This document shows, in pieces, positions 27,101 through 37,250 of a stretch of 64,000 nt of DNA (the stretch's first letter is position 1; each line of letters starts with the position of its first letter). The notes beneath the pieces were generated by a model that saw only the letters and a program-made list of their open reading frames with translations, searched no databases and was not told where the DNA came from. Source of the DNA: Porites lobata (lineage: Eukaryota > Cnidaria > Anthozoa > Scleractinia > Poritidae). The stretch is from positions 277,001 through 341,000 of the forward strand of contig CALNXK010000022.1 in the NCBI GenBank assembly GCA_942486035.1. The letters are read 5' to 3'. A program made the position numbers and the translations under genes.

Positions 27101-30100
27101 ACGGGGAGAAACTAGGTGGTAGGGCGAAGCAAATCTGCGTGAAAGGATCGGATTTGGCAAAGATTAAACTGATCTTACTTTCATGTCGGAGATGGACTCC
27201 AGTTGTTGATTACTCTTCACAGTTCGCTGAAATTCTGTCATCAGCGTCTTAATGTTTTGACCAATTTCTCCAAAATTCAAATACAAGTTCTGTTTCAAAA
27301 ACGAGAGAAGAAAAGGAGAAAAAGTCAATGAACAGGTAACTACTTTATAGCACATGGGAAAGTCTGTTCGTGTCCGTCTAATAGAGGTCTCGATTAAGAA
27401 TGAGCAGACTGTGTTGAGGTGCTGTATTGGCGAGTCAGCTTTCCAGGGTTAAGAAAAAATGACTTTATTAAATATATATCTGCATGGTGGCGGCTTTGTA
27501 GTCTATAAACTTACCTTTTGGTAAAACTCGTCATGTTCAGCTGACAAAACAACTTCCTGTCAAATTCGTAAGCAAAAAGATAAGAAAGAGAATGAAAAGG
27601 AAAAACAAACTGATGCCGTACTAGGTAAATGTACAGCAAATGACAGGGAAACAAAAGAAACTGGGTAAGTCGTATTTTCATCAAAGGAATGTATAAGATT
27701 GTCCCAGGTTTGCGTTAGGGTTAAATTAAAGTTAGACAAGAAATTACAGCAAAACCAGGCTACTTTGGGACCAACCTGATTATGCGACTACCTCACTATT
27801 ACATCTTACTACCGTAAATGATCTCATAGACACCCTTTCTCAAATAAACGCCTCTTGTCTAATAAACGCCCTCTTATTAGACGCCCCTCTGATAAACACC
27901 CCGTGTATAATAGACGCCCTGCATGACAGAGCAAAATCATTCAATTCATCCAGTTTCTTGTTTGATTAACAAGAGTTTGAATCCTGTCTAACGGCAAATT
28001 CAAAATAAGGATTCTGACAAACTGATCTCTGAACGGCCTCGACGCATCAATGGATGTACTGTATGGTCTGCTATTTATTTACCGTGCTCTGATATATTTG
28101 CCGAAAGCATGTTAGTTTTGTGGAGTTTGTTGCAGTTATGGCAATAAACGCCTCCTATCCATTAAACGCTCTCGCTTGTCTTGGGCTCCCAGAATTAAAA
28201 AGATGCTCCGGACGATTATTGGGTCATTTACGGTACGTTATTTTAGCCCAAAAGCACAAGAAAAAAAATCATCAGTCAATTTCTTGCTGAAACCCTTCTT
28301 GTTAATACGACCGCCTTGTTATTGCGACCTCCTCCTTAATGTTTCCAGGTTTCAATGGCCCTTGAGTGGTCCCGGTAACTGGGTTTCACTGTACCCTTCT
28401 CTAAAATATGATCGACAGTTGTCGTTAGCTCTTTTGCTTCTTAAAAAAACTGGTGTGAAAGCAGACAATCTGCAACACTGTCTACTGTATTTTTTCGCTT
28501 TACAGAAATCTGCCTTTAACTCAAACGGTTTTTACAATAATCGCGCCAACTTTTCACTGAGTTATGAATTGGTGTTACAACTCAATCTTATTTTAGACTG
28601 TTCACAGTCCTCTATTTTTCCGTAAGATCATCGAGATCGAGAGCTTTGCGTTACGGGCTACCCATCTTGCATGAGTGTCAAAACTACCTAGGGGGCAGGG
28701 GCGGTTTGGGAGGAAGCGAGAAAAATATTTTCCCCCCCACCCCTCCGAGCTCTAATCCCCGACGCCCGCCCACTCGGTAGATTTGAAAATCAAGATAGCC
28801 GTGACGGTAAGACGTACGCGGTATATCTAAACGATCTCACGAAAAAATAGGGGCGACCCGATGAAAAACGATTTCATCTTTTGCATTCACGGTTTAGAGT
28901 CTGTCCAGACTTCGGGATCGTGCGCGATGGATATGATTTCAAGTCGAAATTTAACCCGACGTTAGGTCCCCTTTTTCTCAGAACGACGCGTTTACCAACA
29001 TCAATTTTTCTCCTAACAATATCAGCAGATAATCAAGAGTAAAGGTTATGAGAATTACTAAATTGATTACCAAAGGGAGAATGCTTTGATCTTAAACCAA
29101 ATTCTCTCAACTATTCTTAAAAGAAAGGTATGGAGATCAGTCTGGAGAATTTGTATGTGGATCTTGGGGCTTAAAGGGTTAAGGGGAAGGGCCGCTCAAA
29201 TTGTATTCCTACTTTTAATAAGAGGAGATCAGTTACCAGCTCCAATAGCTCAAATGTAATAACTGTAATGGCCAGTACCTGTAGCTCTTTGGAAATACCA
29301 GGACACCTTGACATGTCAACTCTGTTATTTCTAATACCAATCAGCTCGTGAACCATGGCTTGATACGTCCACTAATATAATATTACAAGAAATCAAGAAC
29401 CAAACAGCGAATGAGGAGACTTCAAAATGTTTTCTTGTCATTAAGAACCAAACATTTACACAGAATAATATCACTGCTACTGACTCAACAGGGCCAGACT
29501 TAACAATTTTTTCAGGGAAAAGTGGGTGTCTGTTTGGTGTTGCAGAAACTAATGTTGGTTCACTTTTGCGTTGTGGTGTGGGCATTGTTTGGTGTCTTTT
29601 CAAAGTCATTATTTTGGTGATTGCAACCGTCTGCAACACCAAGAAACGACCAGAAAAGTGAACTGTCTATTCAGCATTAGAAAAATCCAACTAGTGGTCT
29701 ATTATCAATGCTGCATCCTGATTTGTTGAGCTACTAGTAGGCTATATGTTATAGCCCACTAGTAGCGTGGTTGAGCTACTACTAGGCTATTTGTTATAGC
29801 CCACTAGTAGCGCAAAGCGCTGGCTTTTTGGTGGCAAAAAAGGCTTAAAGTCTAGCTTTAACTAGCTTAAGTTGTTTTGTCTCTATATTTTTGACCAACT
29901 GGTTGGATTTTACTAACACAATATTATTCCTCTCGCCCTCCTGGCCTCTGAGTCAATAGCCCATTTGGCCTTCAGCCTCATGGACTATTGACTCAGAGCC
30001 AATTCGGGCTCGAGGAATAATAATTATTGTTAAATAGCCAGGTCTAAGAAAAAATCAAAACAAGGTATGAAAAAACTTGAATGCCACCTTGTCCTTTGGT

Positions 30101-33100
30101 CAAGTCATTCTAGTTTATAGCTTGCTGAGGCCACTGAATGTGTGTCTTTACAAATTAGCTGGAAGATAACTTACCGGACCCTTGCTCATTGGTTCCTTGT
30201 TAGCAGAGGCCCATCCTTTCCTTGGCGTTCAGCAGGCAGGAGGAAAAGATCTGAGTGATCATCAGTCTTTTCCCCCACCCACAGAATACCAGGGAAAAGA
30301 GCTAAACCTCCTCTAGCAAGGATGTTCATTGCGTAAGTGAACACACAAAATTACCAACCTGGACCTCGACCATTGGATAGAACTTTGAAAGCCCTGTGTA
30401 ATGTTCTCTTGCTCAGGCTTGCGTGGTACCAAACAGCCTCTCAGTCTTAATTGTGTGGTTCCAAAAATTATCCATACCTCCCCCATGGAATGGATTTTTC
30501 CTTAGACCCCTCTACCCCTCTGGAAATTCCAGTCAAGCTTCATACATTTACTTAAATGTTTGGGCCTTTGAGATCCCTTCTTTGGGGGGAGCATGGATAT
30601 TTTCTGGAACTACACATTGTGTCACTCACATACTTTGGGCATACTTGTCAATTGGGCAAATGAAGTTAAAGGTACATGCGGTGATGTACTAGTCACATTT
30701 GGAACTTACTTGATTCAATAATGGAGTCACGGGATCATCTCGTCTATCCAAAATCAACAAAAGAGGAGGGACATCCGTTCTCCTGAAGTCAAACAATTGT
30801 GCTTCATCGTTTATTTTATGCTGAAAATAACATTAAAAAATTAAAACAAAGCACATGTCTATTTTATATTAACCATAAAGTCTATTATCAACAATACAGT
30901 AAATGTCAGTTGTTTAATATATTCCGAGTCTGTTTTTCTTTCTCACAGGCTGACGCAAGGGTAGACCATAATTATGATTCCCTGACAGTGGCACTTGTAA
31001 CAAATACACAGGACACATATATACCTACCTTTATATTCTCAGCTAGTCTCTTAGCCATCTCAGATGAATTCTGGTATCTAATTATTGGACATTTCTTTAA
31101 TGAGAGTAACACTGCCAATATCCCCTGACAAGCACGGTCGATAGCATCTATATCCCATGCTCCAGCCTGAAACAGTATTTTATTTTAATAACAATTCCAA
31201 CAATTCCAAGTTACTTGAAAGGTTAGGTAAAACGCTTAACAGGATGCGGTACAGCGCATTCAATGAAGCTAATTGCTCTATTAAATACCAGTCTGAAGAG
31301 AGACTCATGTAAATATATAAATAATTTTTTAACAAGAGGTTCAATCGTGTGAAAACTCCACAAAAATAATGAATAATTTGATGTAAAAGGGTATAACATT
31401 CCTGAAAAAATACAGATGAATGAAAGAAGACGTCAGAAAAAAATTAGTACTTAAAAGAAAAATTAGAAGAGCATTAAAAAAACTTTAGAAAAATCAGGGT
31501 AAAGGAACTTATTGCTCTTTTTTATCTACGAAACTCTAGATCTCCTACTACTCTGCTAGGATGAAACATTTTTATTATAAATTTTTTGACAAGCAAGCTT
31601 TTAAATTATATATTTTGTTGAGGTGCCGTTGAATGTTAGCTGTAAATCTAACTGACATCTAGAAAGTGGGAAACTGTTATGAGGGTTTATGGACCAATAT
31701 TGAACATAGGAAAAACCTAGTTATAAATATATGTATAAATTGTTTATTGTTTATTGTTTTGTTTGCCAAAAATTGTACAAATCAAATAAAATCTAATTAC
31801 TTAAACTCTCATGGCGAGGAAGCCCAAGAGAAGCCACCGGGCTTATAAGGAATGGGCTCCCTCAGTTAGATAATTAGAACAAAATATTATCATGATTACA
31901 CATGGGAAAATCAATGGCAGAGCTTCAGTAAATCTTAAAATAAGTATATTAGATAGCCGTACTAATCATAGTTCTAGGCTAAACAAAGCAAAATGACAAA
32001 AAGAAAAAAAAACAAAAGAAAATAAAACTTACTTAACAAAATTACTTACCCGTGAACAATTTGGAAGGTTCAGAGTAAACACATGAGGGCTAACAGCATA
32101 AAAATCAGAGTAAAATTCCTGTCAAAAGTACAAGAAAAAGAAATGAAAAGAACTGATTCAACCACTTTGTTACTAATTTTGGTAAATAATACAGAAAAAA
32201 TCTTATTGAATCAAAACATATCCTTTGTAACCAAGATTTGAGTACATGTAGATGACCATTTATGGCCTCAAATTGGATCAAAAAGTGTCCCCCTTTGTGA
32301 CTACATACCCTTGCTCTCTTGAAAAAAATCCTGTACCTTCCAGTGCATTTCAAAATATATTTAAGTGTAGTTAACCATGTACAGTGATAATGGGTAGTCC
32401 TAAACTTAATCATGTTTACTCCTACAGAAATCACCTAAAGATGTTTACCTGTACTTCTCTGACAACTTCGTGGTCATCAGCTTCTGCAATAGCACGAATA
32501 CTTGGCTTGCCAATGAAATTGGAGAAATCTAAACAATGCAAATCAATAATTTACTATGGTTATAATCAGCTCTGGACTGTGTAAAAAATAAATGTTATTT
32601 AGTGCTGACAGTTGTATAAAATAAACAAACCATGTTTTAGACACTTTTCCAAAAAAAATTCTTTTAAGAGTACTACTAGCTTATCAGAAGTGTTTGATTA
32701 TAATGCATGATATTGTATCAAATGAAATAAAAACTTACACAAATAATATACCCCATACTTGGGATTTTTCAGTTCACTGCAAAGATGCTCAACATTCTCC
32801 TAAAAGGAATAAAATAATGGAAAGTGCTTATAAATATTAACAAGTCACATCTTAATTTTCTGCATCACTTCATCATAATGACACAGTGTCAGTGTCAAAA
32901 TCACTCATACCCAACCATAATGCCAGTGCTTATAAGCCCAGGGCTCTCATTAAAATTTCAAGTTGCTGGGCTATATTAGGCTGATTTAGCAACAGAAAGG
33001 GAGTCAGTTGACGACGGTTCGTGCAAATCAAACAACTGGCTTGACCAATGGCAGAGCTGCAAATTGAGCACTGGAAGTCGTGTTTAGTCCTTTCTGCGCG

Positions 33101-35946
33101 CTTTCCCGTCATCAACTGACGTTCCCGTCCTGTTGCTCAATCAGCCTATTAATGATACAAGTTGGTGGGGAATCCAACAACTAGGGATTTTGTTTGGTTC
33201 TATTTTTCTTCCATTTTCCTACAAAAGTAGGCGGGGGTCATGTTTATAATAGCCGGGGAAAAAGGCCCCCCAGCCCTTAATGATGACCCTATAAACCCCC
33301 AGTCATAAGCGCCCTCCCTTCCCCCCAGTTATAGGCCCACCTACCTGTAAACAAAAAATAGATGCGATTATAAGCCTTCTCCAAATGTATTTAACAGAGA
33401 TTTTGTTACCTGTGCGTCCTGCATCCCTGACACATAGAAATCCCCAAAGACACAAACTAATTTGTGGCATGTGTCTCATAGGACGCAAAGATCAATCCAT
33501 CTCAACATGTGCATTTGTAGAAATATCCCGTTCGTGTAATTACTGTGGCAGTTATATGGCTGTTATTTAATGATGCATATTTCTTTTAGCCTTTGTTAAT
33601 TGTTCTTTAATATAGAAGGACTATATTTTAATTTCAGTATACAGTCGAACCTCCCGCAGGCGACAACCCAAAATGCGAAGACTTAATGGTCCTTTACGGG
33701 AGATGGTCGTTTACAAGAATTGGACCACAGGAGGTCTCTTTTGAGAAGAGGTCCAGGCACATCTGCTTTATAGAAGATAATTCATTGCATGCAATGTCTA
33801 AGTCACGACATGTGTAGTTCCATGTTGTCAATAAAGTTTCTTGTATATTCTAAGTAGCATAGTGCACACAGCAAAGATACAAAGAATGAATCGTCGAATG
33901 CATCAAGTAGTCACTTACAAGAAGTTAAAAACAATGGTAAATCATTAACTGTTAGGCCCAAAAAGTGGTCGCCGTCGCTTACGGGATGTGGTCATCTACA
34001 AGAGGTTCCAACTGTTAGGCTTTGACTGGGAAAATTTTGGTGTTTTGGATTGGCTACTGTTTATAGGAGGAGGTCGCTTACAAGATGTGGTCGCACATGG
34101 AGGTTTGACTGTACTGTAAAACAGAGATTTGTGCCAGAGTCCGTCTGGTCACATAAATGCCCGAACATTTTCAATTTTGGGCTTGTTTTTATTTTTACTG
34201 GGACTCATTGGTTCTGGACTGGGACTCATGACTTTTCACAAGATGAGTCCAAGGACTCATGCTAACTATTTGCAACAAAATCACTGATTCAAATGGATAA
34301 ATTGATTCATTACAATGTTTTGTAAACACCAGTAAATGTAAAATGTATTTTGTTCAACACTGCCTAAGCCTGTTTTGATGCCTTTTTTCAGTTCTGTTTT
34401 ATAAACCCCCTTGGATTTAAGCCCCTCCATTGCAAGCCCTCCTAAAACCTGCTATGAAGATATAAGCCCAGGGCTGCTGCATTTAATCCTTTAAGTCCCA
34501 ATAGTGACCAACAGCAATTTTCTCCTAACAATGTCCATACATTGTCAACAGATAAGGTTGTGAGGATATAAAAAATGATCACGAATGAGAAAATGCCTTG
34601 ATGTTTTATTAAATTCTCTGAACTAATTCTTAAAGGAAACGCATGGAGATCAGTTTGGAGAATTTGTATGTGGATACTGGGGCTTAAAGGGTTAATCATT
34701 TTAAATGTTTCTTGGTGCTGCAGAAAACATTATTGGCTAGCTATTGTGTTGTAGTGACATGGGAATTTAATATTTGATATCTTTTCAATCTTCTGTCTTA
34801 AATTATCTGGTCATCACATCCTCCTACAACAAAATAGCCTACGTAGCAAGCGTTTCCAATCGAGTTATTGCTCCAAAGTTAGAGCGGAAGCAAAAAAAAT
34901 GGTTGAAAGGGGAGGGGGAGGGGAGAAGAGGAAATGCTTCCCCGCAAACCCCACGATTCTGGAAAATAGTGGGGTTTGTGGGCAAGCGGTTCCTTCTTTC
35001 CCCTCCCCCTCCCCCGTCATTCATTTTTTTTTGCTCTTGTCCCAGCTTTCTAGACGAACCTCGCAAGGATATGCTTGCTACGCAGGCTAACAACAAAAGG
35101 AAACTGACGTGACCATATTTTGGCAACTTACTCTTGTTGGGCGTAGGAAACATATTGCTTTCAGATGTTTCATCGTTTCCCGTCCACTAGTGTCAATTCT
35201 TTCAAAAAGATAAACTTCCTTCTGTAAAACTTCACTTTGAGTATATACCATGCTCACAACTCCAGTCTTTGACAAAACAAGAAAATATATGAATGAAATA
35301 ATAAATAACATGTAATAAATTATCAAAATTATAGTGAAAATCATTATTTCATTGCATCTGAAATTTTAACTCCCTACACAGACTTACACTTGGTTTCTTT
35401 TACGTTAATTTCTTTCTATGACAATTTTTTTAGCTCTAGTTTTAGAGTTCTTCTTTGGAACAAGTGCAAAATTACACGAGTGTTAAAATAAAGAAGAAGA
35501 GTGTATATAGATCAAATAAGTAATAATAATATTGTGATGTTCACTTCAGGTTTTGAAATACTTACATCCCCCGTCTCTTAGATGGACTGTTCTCTCTGGT
35601 CTCAGCAGTGACCGCTTACGTGTAATTTTTGTGTGTAAGAGCCTGGACTTACTTAGTGTACATGGAAGCTTACATGTATTAACTATAATACAGATTTCAA
35701 ATTCAATTCAAATCAATTCAATTGAAATCCAAATCCCACTTTTTGTGTAAATTATTGATATTAAATCATCTACAATATAAGAAAAAAAAGACATTTTTAA
35801 ATGAAGATCTAAGCAAAGGGTGGTCATGTTATGACAGATTATTGATCTCTTACAGTTTCCTTGTCCATAAGAAGAACTTTCATCCCTGGTCCACTGTCCT
35901 CGATCATTTTGGTGACATATTGCTTTACTGCTAAAATGACATTCAT
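5194..35946 (-). CDS. VPS45: VPS45, Sec1/Munc18-family vesicle fusion regulator (16 exons resolved, one stretch not found)
   Basis: VPS45 is an SM protein that clasps Tlg2/syntaxin-16-type SNAREs in endosome and TGN fusion. Exons on the complement, 5' to 3': 35854-35946, 35132-35266, 32739-32799, 32449-32528, 32050-32118, 31029-31166, 30710-30820, 29279-29371, 27515-27556, 27179-27289, 25622-25789, 14693-14803, 12895-13016, 11283-11414, 5194-5302. That is fifteen located exons plus at least one unlocated. Phases agree at every join. Diagnostic blocks include SMVYTQSEVLQKEVYLFERI, LLSLKKCP, DVPPLLLILDRRDDPVTPLL, TYQAMVHELIG, YPQFKKMSGTVSKHVT, VENIYTQHSP and IIVFMVGGATYEEA. The order is collinear with human VPS45 (570 aa). 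The sum of located exons is about 524 codons; roughly 53 residues, matching the human LLQNPKVTEFDA through KYRK region, are missing between 25622 and 14803. The start is the ATG at 35946. The intron after the exon ending at 25622 begins GC instead of GT. Confidence 0.95.
6062..6366 (+). repeat. Composite MITE-like repeat, copy 1 of 3
   Basis: The left part is an imperfect hairpin beginning ATTATTCCTCGAGC and closing GGGCGAGAGGAATAAT. It is joined to a second segment bounded by TAGTAAAATCCAAC and its complement. The same two-part structure recurs at 22845-23153 and, inverted, at 29677-30031, all three in VPS45 introns. No coding capacity. Superfamily not assigned. Confidence 0.8.
6739..6763. 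repeat. Simple repeat (ATTG)n
   Basis: About five tandem ATTG units. Such tails often mark the 3' end of LINEs, but no reverse transcriptase motif is readable upstream, so I annotate only the microsatellite. Confidence 0.8.
10908..11075. mobile_element. hAT-like MITE, copy 1 of 3
   Basis: The ends are CAGTACCGGATTCAG and CTGGATCCGCTACTG, imperfect inverted repeats starting CAG, as in many hAT elements. The interior has G-rich tracts and the phrase TTCGGCCCTTTGGGCCTCAG. Related copies are at 44875-45059 and, partially, 57892-57975. No clear 8-bp target duplication is visible, so the superfamily is tentative. Confidence 0.6.
11415..12894. other. VPS45 intron containing a hairpin
   Basis: Non-coding AT-rich intron. 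The only structure I see is the inverted repeat at 12091-12134, with flanking partial pairing that extends to GGAAATCA / TGATTTCC. Confidence 0.6.
12091..12134. repeat. Foldback inverted repeat, 20-bp arms
   Basis: Arms at 12091-12110 and 12115-12134 pair with one mismatch around a 4-nt loop (CTTC). Weaker pairing continues outward, so this is probably the core of a foldback MITE. The arm motif TTAGTTATCTG also appears near the ends of the element at 14132-14332. Confidence 0.75.
13480..13720 (+). pseudogene. Possible degenerate LINE reverse-transcriptase fragment
   Basis: A frame reading GLQQGDPAPLIGL resembles the QGDPLSP motif of non-LTR reverse transcriptases. The rest of the frame shows no further RT landmark, and stops follow. 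It may be a decayed retroelement piece in a VPS45 intron; chance similarity is a real alternative. Confidence 0.25.
14132..14332. mobile_element. MITE with about 75-bp inverted repeats
   Basis: The left arm (TAATTAGTTATCTGTAATAG and on through CTCATGAGAGCCCGGG) is matched by the complement of the right arm with scattered mismatches. It occupies almost the whole 201-bp unit. No coding capacity. The target site is unclear. Confidence 0.75.
14345..14535. repeat. Dispersed repeat, copy 1 of 2
   Basis: This unit starts CCTCAGGCGCTTCG and contains GACTGGTGATGAACCGCAA and TCTCCTTCCCGCC, ending near an AGAGAGACGTCT phrase. The same order of phrases is found at 62312-62665, where an additional inverted repeat is inserted or retained. 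Class not assigned. Confidence 0.6.
17128..17160. repeat. Poly-A tract
   Basis: About 30 nearly uninterrupted A residues with one G. No retroelement body is recognisable upstream. Confidence 0.85.
18957..19907 (+). CDS. Class A (rhodopsin-family) GPCR, intronless, nested in VPS45
   Basis: The predicted protein is 316 aa from the ATG at 18957, with seven membrane spans. Landmarks: N1.50 in IANSLIL, D2.50 in LAASDLL, Cys3.25 in RDVCLAM, DRY in SIDRYIRV, W4.50 in ASVWVF, P5.50 and Y5.58 in VLPLLLMTMIYTK. The seventh span ends NPLLC, a variant of NPxxY. TM6 lacks the usual CWxP. The loop between TM4 and TM5 has no Cys, so the canonical TM3-ECL2 disulfide cannot form; this is also seen in melanocortin/adenosine-related (MECA) receptors. 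The ligand is unknown. It is transcribed opposite to VPS45, within its largest intron. An AATAAA at 20322-20327 is a plausible polyadenylation signal. An orphan single-exon receptor of this kind is common in cnidarians (established knowledge). Confidence 0.9.
   Translation: MSTKNESTVTAFVLYGCQAFFIVIANSLILSLIRRKRRLRTTTNFMLASLAASDLLTGLLAVPMVIACSITLIRDVCLAMDILNRFLAFSSVGHLMLLSIDRYIRVTKLLQYPSIVTDERVGWMLASVWVFALVSSMIQLVWILSSFVNDMSEATLIRIEIGYDIFCVATVVVLPLLLMTMIYTKIFVNLRRQSHEIHSELSSEQSLDRINVGRRRLNEKKIASLFIAMIAVFISGLFFYFLWAIMDDFEVKALHSLSANAMNNITIAILFFRFLTALCNPLLCTFIKRDFLDALRSLGGAVRHSRSSRSTNVTSM
20322..20327 (+). terminator. Putative polyadenylation signal of the GPCR
   Basis: AATAAA lies about 415 bp after the GPCR stop codon. 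It is the first such hexamer on the plus strand that I noticed downstream. Confidence 0.4.
22845..23153 (+). repeat. Composite MITE-like repeat, copy 2 of 3
   Basis: It has the same two-part structure as 6062-6366: a CCTCGAGC/GGGCGAGAGG hairpin, then a segment ending CTAGTTGGATTTTACTAA. Orientation matches copy 1, with scattered substitutions. The interior includes TGGGCTATAACATATAGCC, itself a small palindrome. Confidence 0.8.
24524..24875. mobile_element. 352-bp TIR element
   Basis: The ends are AATAGAGAGCTTTAGATT and its complement, extended by a GA-rich tract (GAGGACGAGAACGAG) for about 45 bp with mismatches. No coding capacity and no clear target duplication. It lies in a VPS45 intron. 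Confidence 0.7.
25227..25516. mobile_element. PIF/Harbinger-type MITE, TTA target
   Basis: The ends CTGCGCTTTTCACAAACATG and complement form TIRs of about 85 bp with several mismatches. TTA flanks both sides (25224-25226 and 25517-25519). The 3-bp TTA duplication fits PIF/Harbinger mobilisation. It sits about 100 bp from a VPS45 exon. Confidence 0.75.
25611..25621 (-). other. Non-canonical GC donor of a VPS45 intron
   Basis: On the minus strand, the exon encoding the QNDHSSALQ end is followed by GCAAGT (CAG|GCAAGT). The rest of the site matches the donor consensus, as is usual for U2-type GC-AG introns. The exon length (168 nt) and the neighbouring phase support this position. Confidence 0.8.
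25790..27178. other. VPS45 intron, dispersed repeat
   Basis: The intron contains near-duplicate phrases (for example CATCTACAGATTCAAAAG and CATCCACAGATTCAAAAG at about 26833 and 26938). Similar sequence occurs near 21300-21430. It appears to be a degenerate repeat family with no protein. Confidence 0.5.
27812..28233. mobile_element. TA-target MITE with ATAAACGCC internal repeats
   Basis: The inverted ends are CCGTAAATGATC and GGGTCATTTACGG, flanked by TA on both sides. The interior repeats ATAAACGCC and TAAACGC several times. The ends are similar in style to those of 4626-4927, so both are probably Tc1/mariner-mobilised. Confidence 0.65.
28952..29182. mobile_element. piggyBac-like MITE, copy 1 of 3
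   Basis: The right end reads GGGGCTTAAAGGG followed by TTAA. The left end is decayed but starts TTAACCC. The internal phrase GGAGAATTTGTATGTGGAT is shared with the copies at 34486-34691 and 57985-58190. CCC ends with TTAA targets suggest piggyBac mobilisation. Confidence 0.6.
29677..30031 (-). repeat. Composite MITE-like repeat, copy 3 of 3 (inverted)
   Basis: This is the reverse orientation of the family at 6062 and 22845. The TAGTAAAATCC-bounded segment precedes the CCTCTCGCCC hairpin. This copy carries an extra internal tandem duplication (GAGCTACTAGTAGGCTAT then TTGAGCTACTACTAGGCTAT). Confidence 0.8.
31167..32049. other. VPS45 intron, nothing recognised
   Basis: Very AT-rich non-coding sequence with homopolymer runs. 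No exon or repeat structure that I can support. Confidence 0.55.
32975..33150. mobile_element. MITE with AGGCTGATTTAGCAACAG ends
   Basis: The left end TAGGCTGATTTAGCAACAG continues as GGGAGTCAGTTGACGA. The complement of the right end matches over about 36 bp with a few mismatches. Non-coding, in the large second VPS45 intron. Confidence 0.7.
33642..34111. mobile_element. 470-bp TA-target MITE with internal repeats
   Basis: The ends CAGTCGAACCTCC and GGAGGTTTGACTG are inverted and flanked by TA. The interior repeats a GTGGTC.TTTACAAG-type phrase several times. A single similar end (ACAGTTGAACCTC) occurs at 60157. Confidence 0.75.
34486..34691. mobile_element. piggyBac-like MITE, copy 2 of 3
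   Basis: TTAA at 34482-34485 is followed by TCCTTTAAGTCCCA. The right end is CTTAAAGGG, followed by TTAA at 34692-34695. The interior matches copies 1 and 3. Confidence 0.7.
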
Positions 35947-36365
35947 GGTTCTTAACTTCAATTTGAAACTCGAATTTTGGAGTTTTTTAAGAGAGAAATG
36001 AGCGATGATTTGATGATGTTGTTGCTTTGATCACAAACCTCCAGACGCCATATTTATTTTCAGGACATTATCGTACCAGTCTCCGATGGGCCAAATTTTT
36101 GTTAAAGTTAGGGAGGGGAGCGAATGTTCACAGCGACAAAAAAAAAATTATACATTTTTTAGTAAGAGCCCTGAGGTTATTGCCCTGCATTCTGTTTTTG
36201 TCGTTATATTTTTCTAGTGGTGACAAAAATGTTACTTTCTGTCAAATTTTGCTCAATTGATGATCAAAACCTTTCAAAACCGTAGACGCTACCCTCCACC
36301 CCAGGCTCTACCCTACCCGAGAGAAAATTCGAATTCTTAATGCGCATGTCAAATATTTGTTCAAC
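35947..36365. promoter_or_regulatory. Shared 419-bp intergenic region between VPS45 and EMC2
   Basis: The start codons of VPS45 (minus) and EMC2 (plus) face away from each other across this interval. Two housekeeping genes this close head-to-head are likely to use a bidirectional promoter. I see no clear TATA box; the interval includes a short A run at about 36140. Confidence 0.55.
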
Positions 36366-37250
36366 ATGGCCGACGAGGTGGTTGATTTAGAAGTTGCTCG
36401 CCAGAAAATGAGACAATGGCGCGATGAACCTCTTCGAAATAGTGAAGAAGTCACGGAACTCGGTGAGTGTCTCATTCTAGAACACGGTAATAAACTAGGA
36501 GATGAGTTATGGACTATATACGAGCAAGTCTTCTTGGCCTCAATCGACTGCCGCAAAATGGACCTGGCGACCATGTGTTTGAGAGAGCTCAAAACTCAAT
36601 TTCCCAATAGCATTCGAGTGGAGAAACTCAATGCTATGCGACTGGAAGCATTCGAAAAGTACGAGGATGCCGAGCAAATTTACGAGAAGATTTTAGAAGC
36701 AGAGCCAGCCAATGCAGTGGTCCGCAAAAGGCTGGTCGCGATCCTCAAAGCTCAAAACAGGATCCCAGAAGCCGTCAAGGAACTTAATGAATACTTAAAA
36801 AAGTTCATGAGCGATCAAGAAGCGTGGACCGAGCTGTCAGAGCTCTACATCTCTCAGCAGGAACACGAGAAGGCAAAGTTTTGCATGGAAGAGTTGATCT
36901 TGGTCAATCCTCACAACCATTTGTTCCACCAGAGGTATGCTGAAATTCTCTACACCATTGGGAAAAACATGGAAAAGGCAAGAAAATACTTCGCTCAAGC
37001 TCTCAAATTGGACAACAATAACATGAGGGCTTTGTTTGGATTCTTCATGGCTTCAGCCCATTTGGCTAATTCATCCAAAGACTCAAAAGTGAAGAAAGCA
37101 AATTCGAAATATGCTGGCTGGGCTGCTGCACAGATCAATGAGAGATACCAGAATGCTAACCAATCACAGGAGGATGATAATCTAGGAGAACTGGAGAATA
37201 TGTTGGAATCACTGCAGCTCGCTATTCCACAGAACATTCCTTCTCAGTGA
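36366..37250 (+). CDS. EMC2: EMC2, ER membrane protein complex subunit 2 (TPR protein)
   Basis: EMC2 is the cytosolic TPR scaffold of the ER membrane complex, which inserts tail-anchored and multipass proteins. The first ATG in a good context (CAACATGG) gives 294 aa, against 297 in human. Recognisable blocks are KLGDELWTIYEQVF, DAEQIYEKILEAEPANAV, RIPEAVKELNEYLKKF, DQEAWTELSELYI, FCMEELILVNPHNHLF and ARKYFAQALKLDNNNMRALF. These form TPR helices over about residues 85-225, with an acidic C-terminal end. The whole gene is a single exon, which is unusual because EMC2 is multi-exon in vertebrates. Coding quality looks intact, with no frameshift. An AATAAA occurs at about 38020, giving a roughly 770-bp 3' UTR, followed by a short A-rich run. 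Confidence 0.96.
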   Translation: MADEVVDLEVARQKMRQWRDEPLRNSEEVTELGECLILEHGNKLGDELWTIYEQVFLASIDCRKMDLATMCLRELKTQFPNSIRVEKLNAMRLEAFEKYEDAEQIYEKILEAEPANAVVRKRLVAILKAQNRIPEAVKELNEYLKKFMSDQEAWTELSELYISQQEHEKAKFCMEELILVNPHNHLFHQRYAEILYTIGKNMEKARKYFAQALKLDNNNMRALFGFFMASAHLANSSKDSKVKKANSKYAGWAAAQINERYQNANQSQEDDNLGELENMLESLQLAIPQNIPSQ

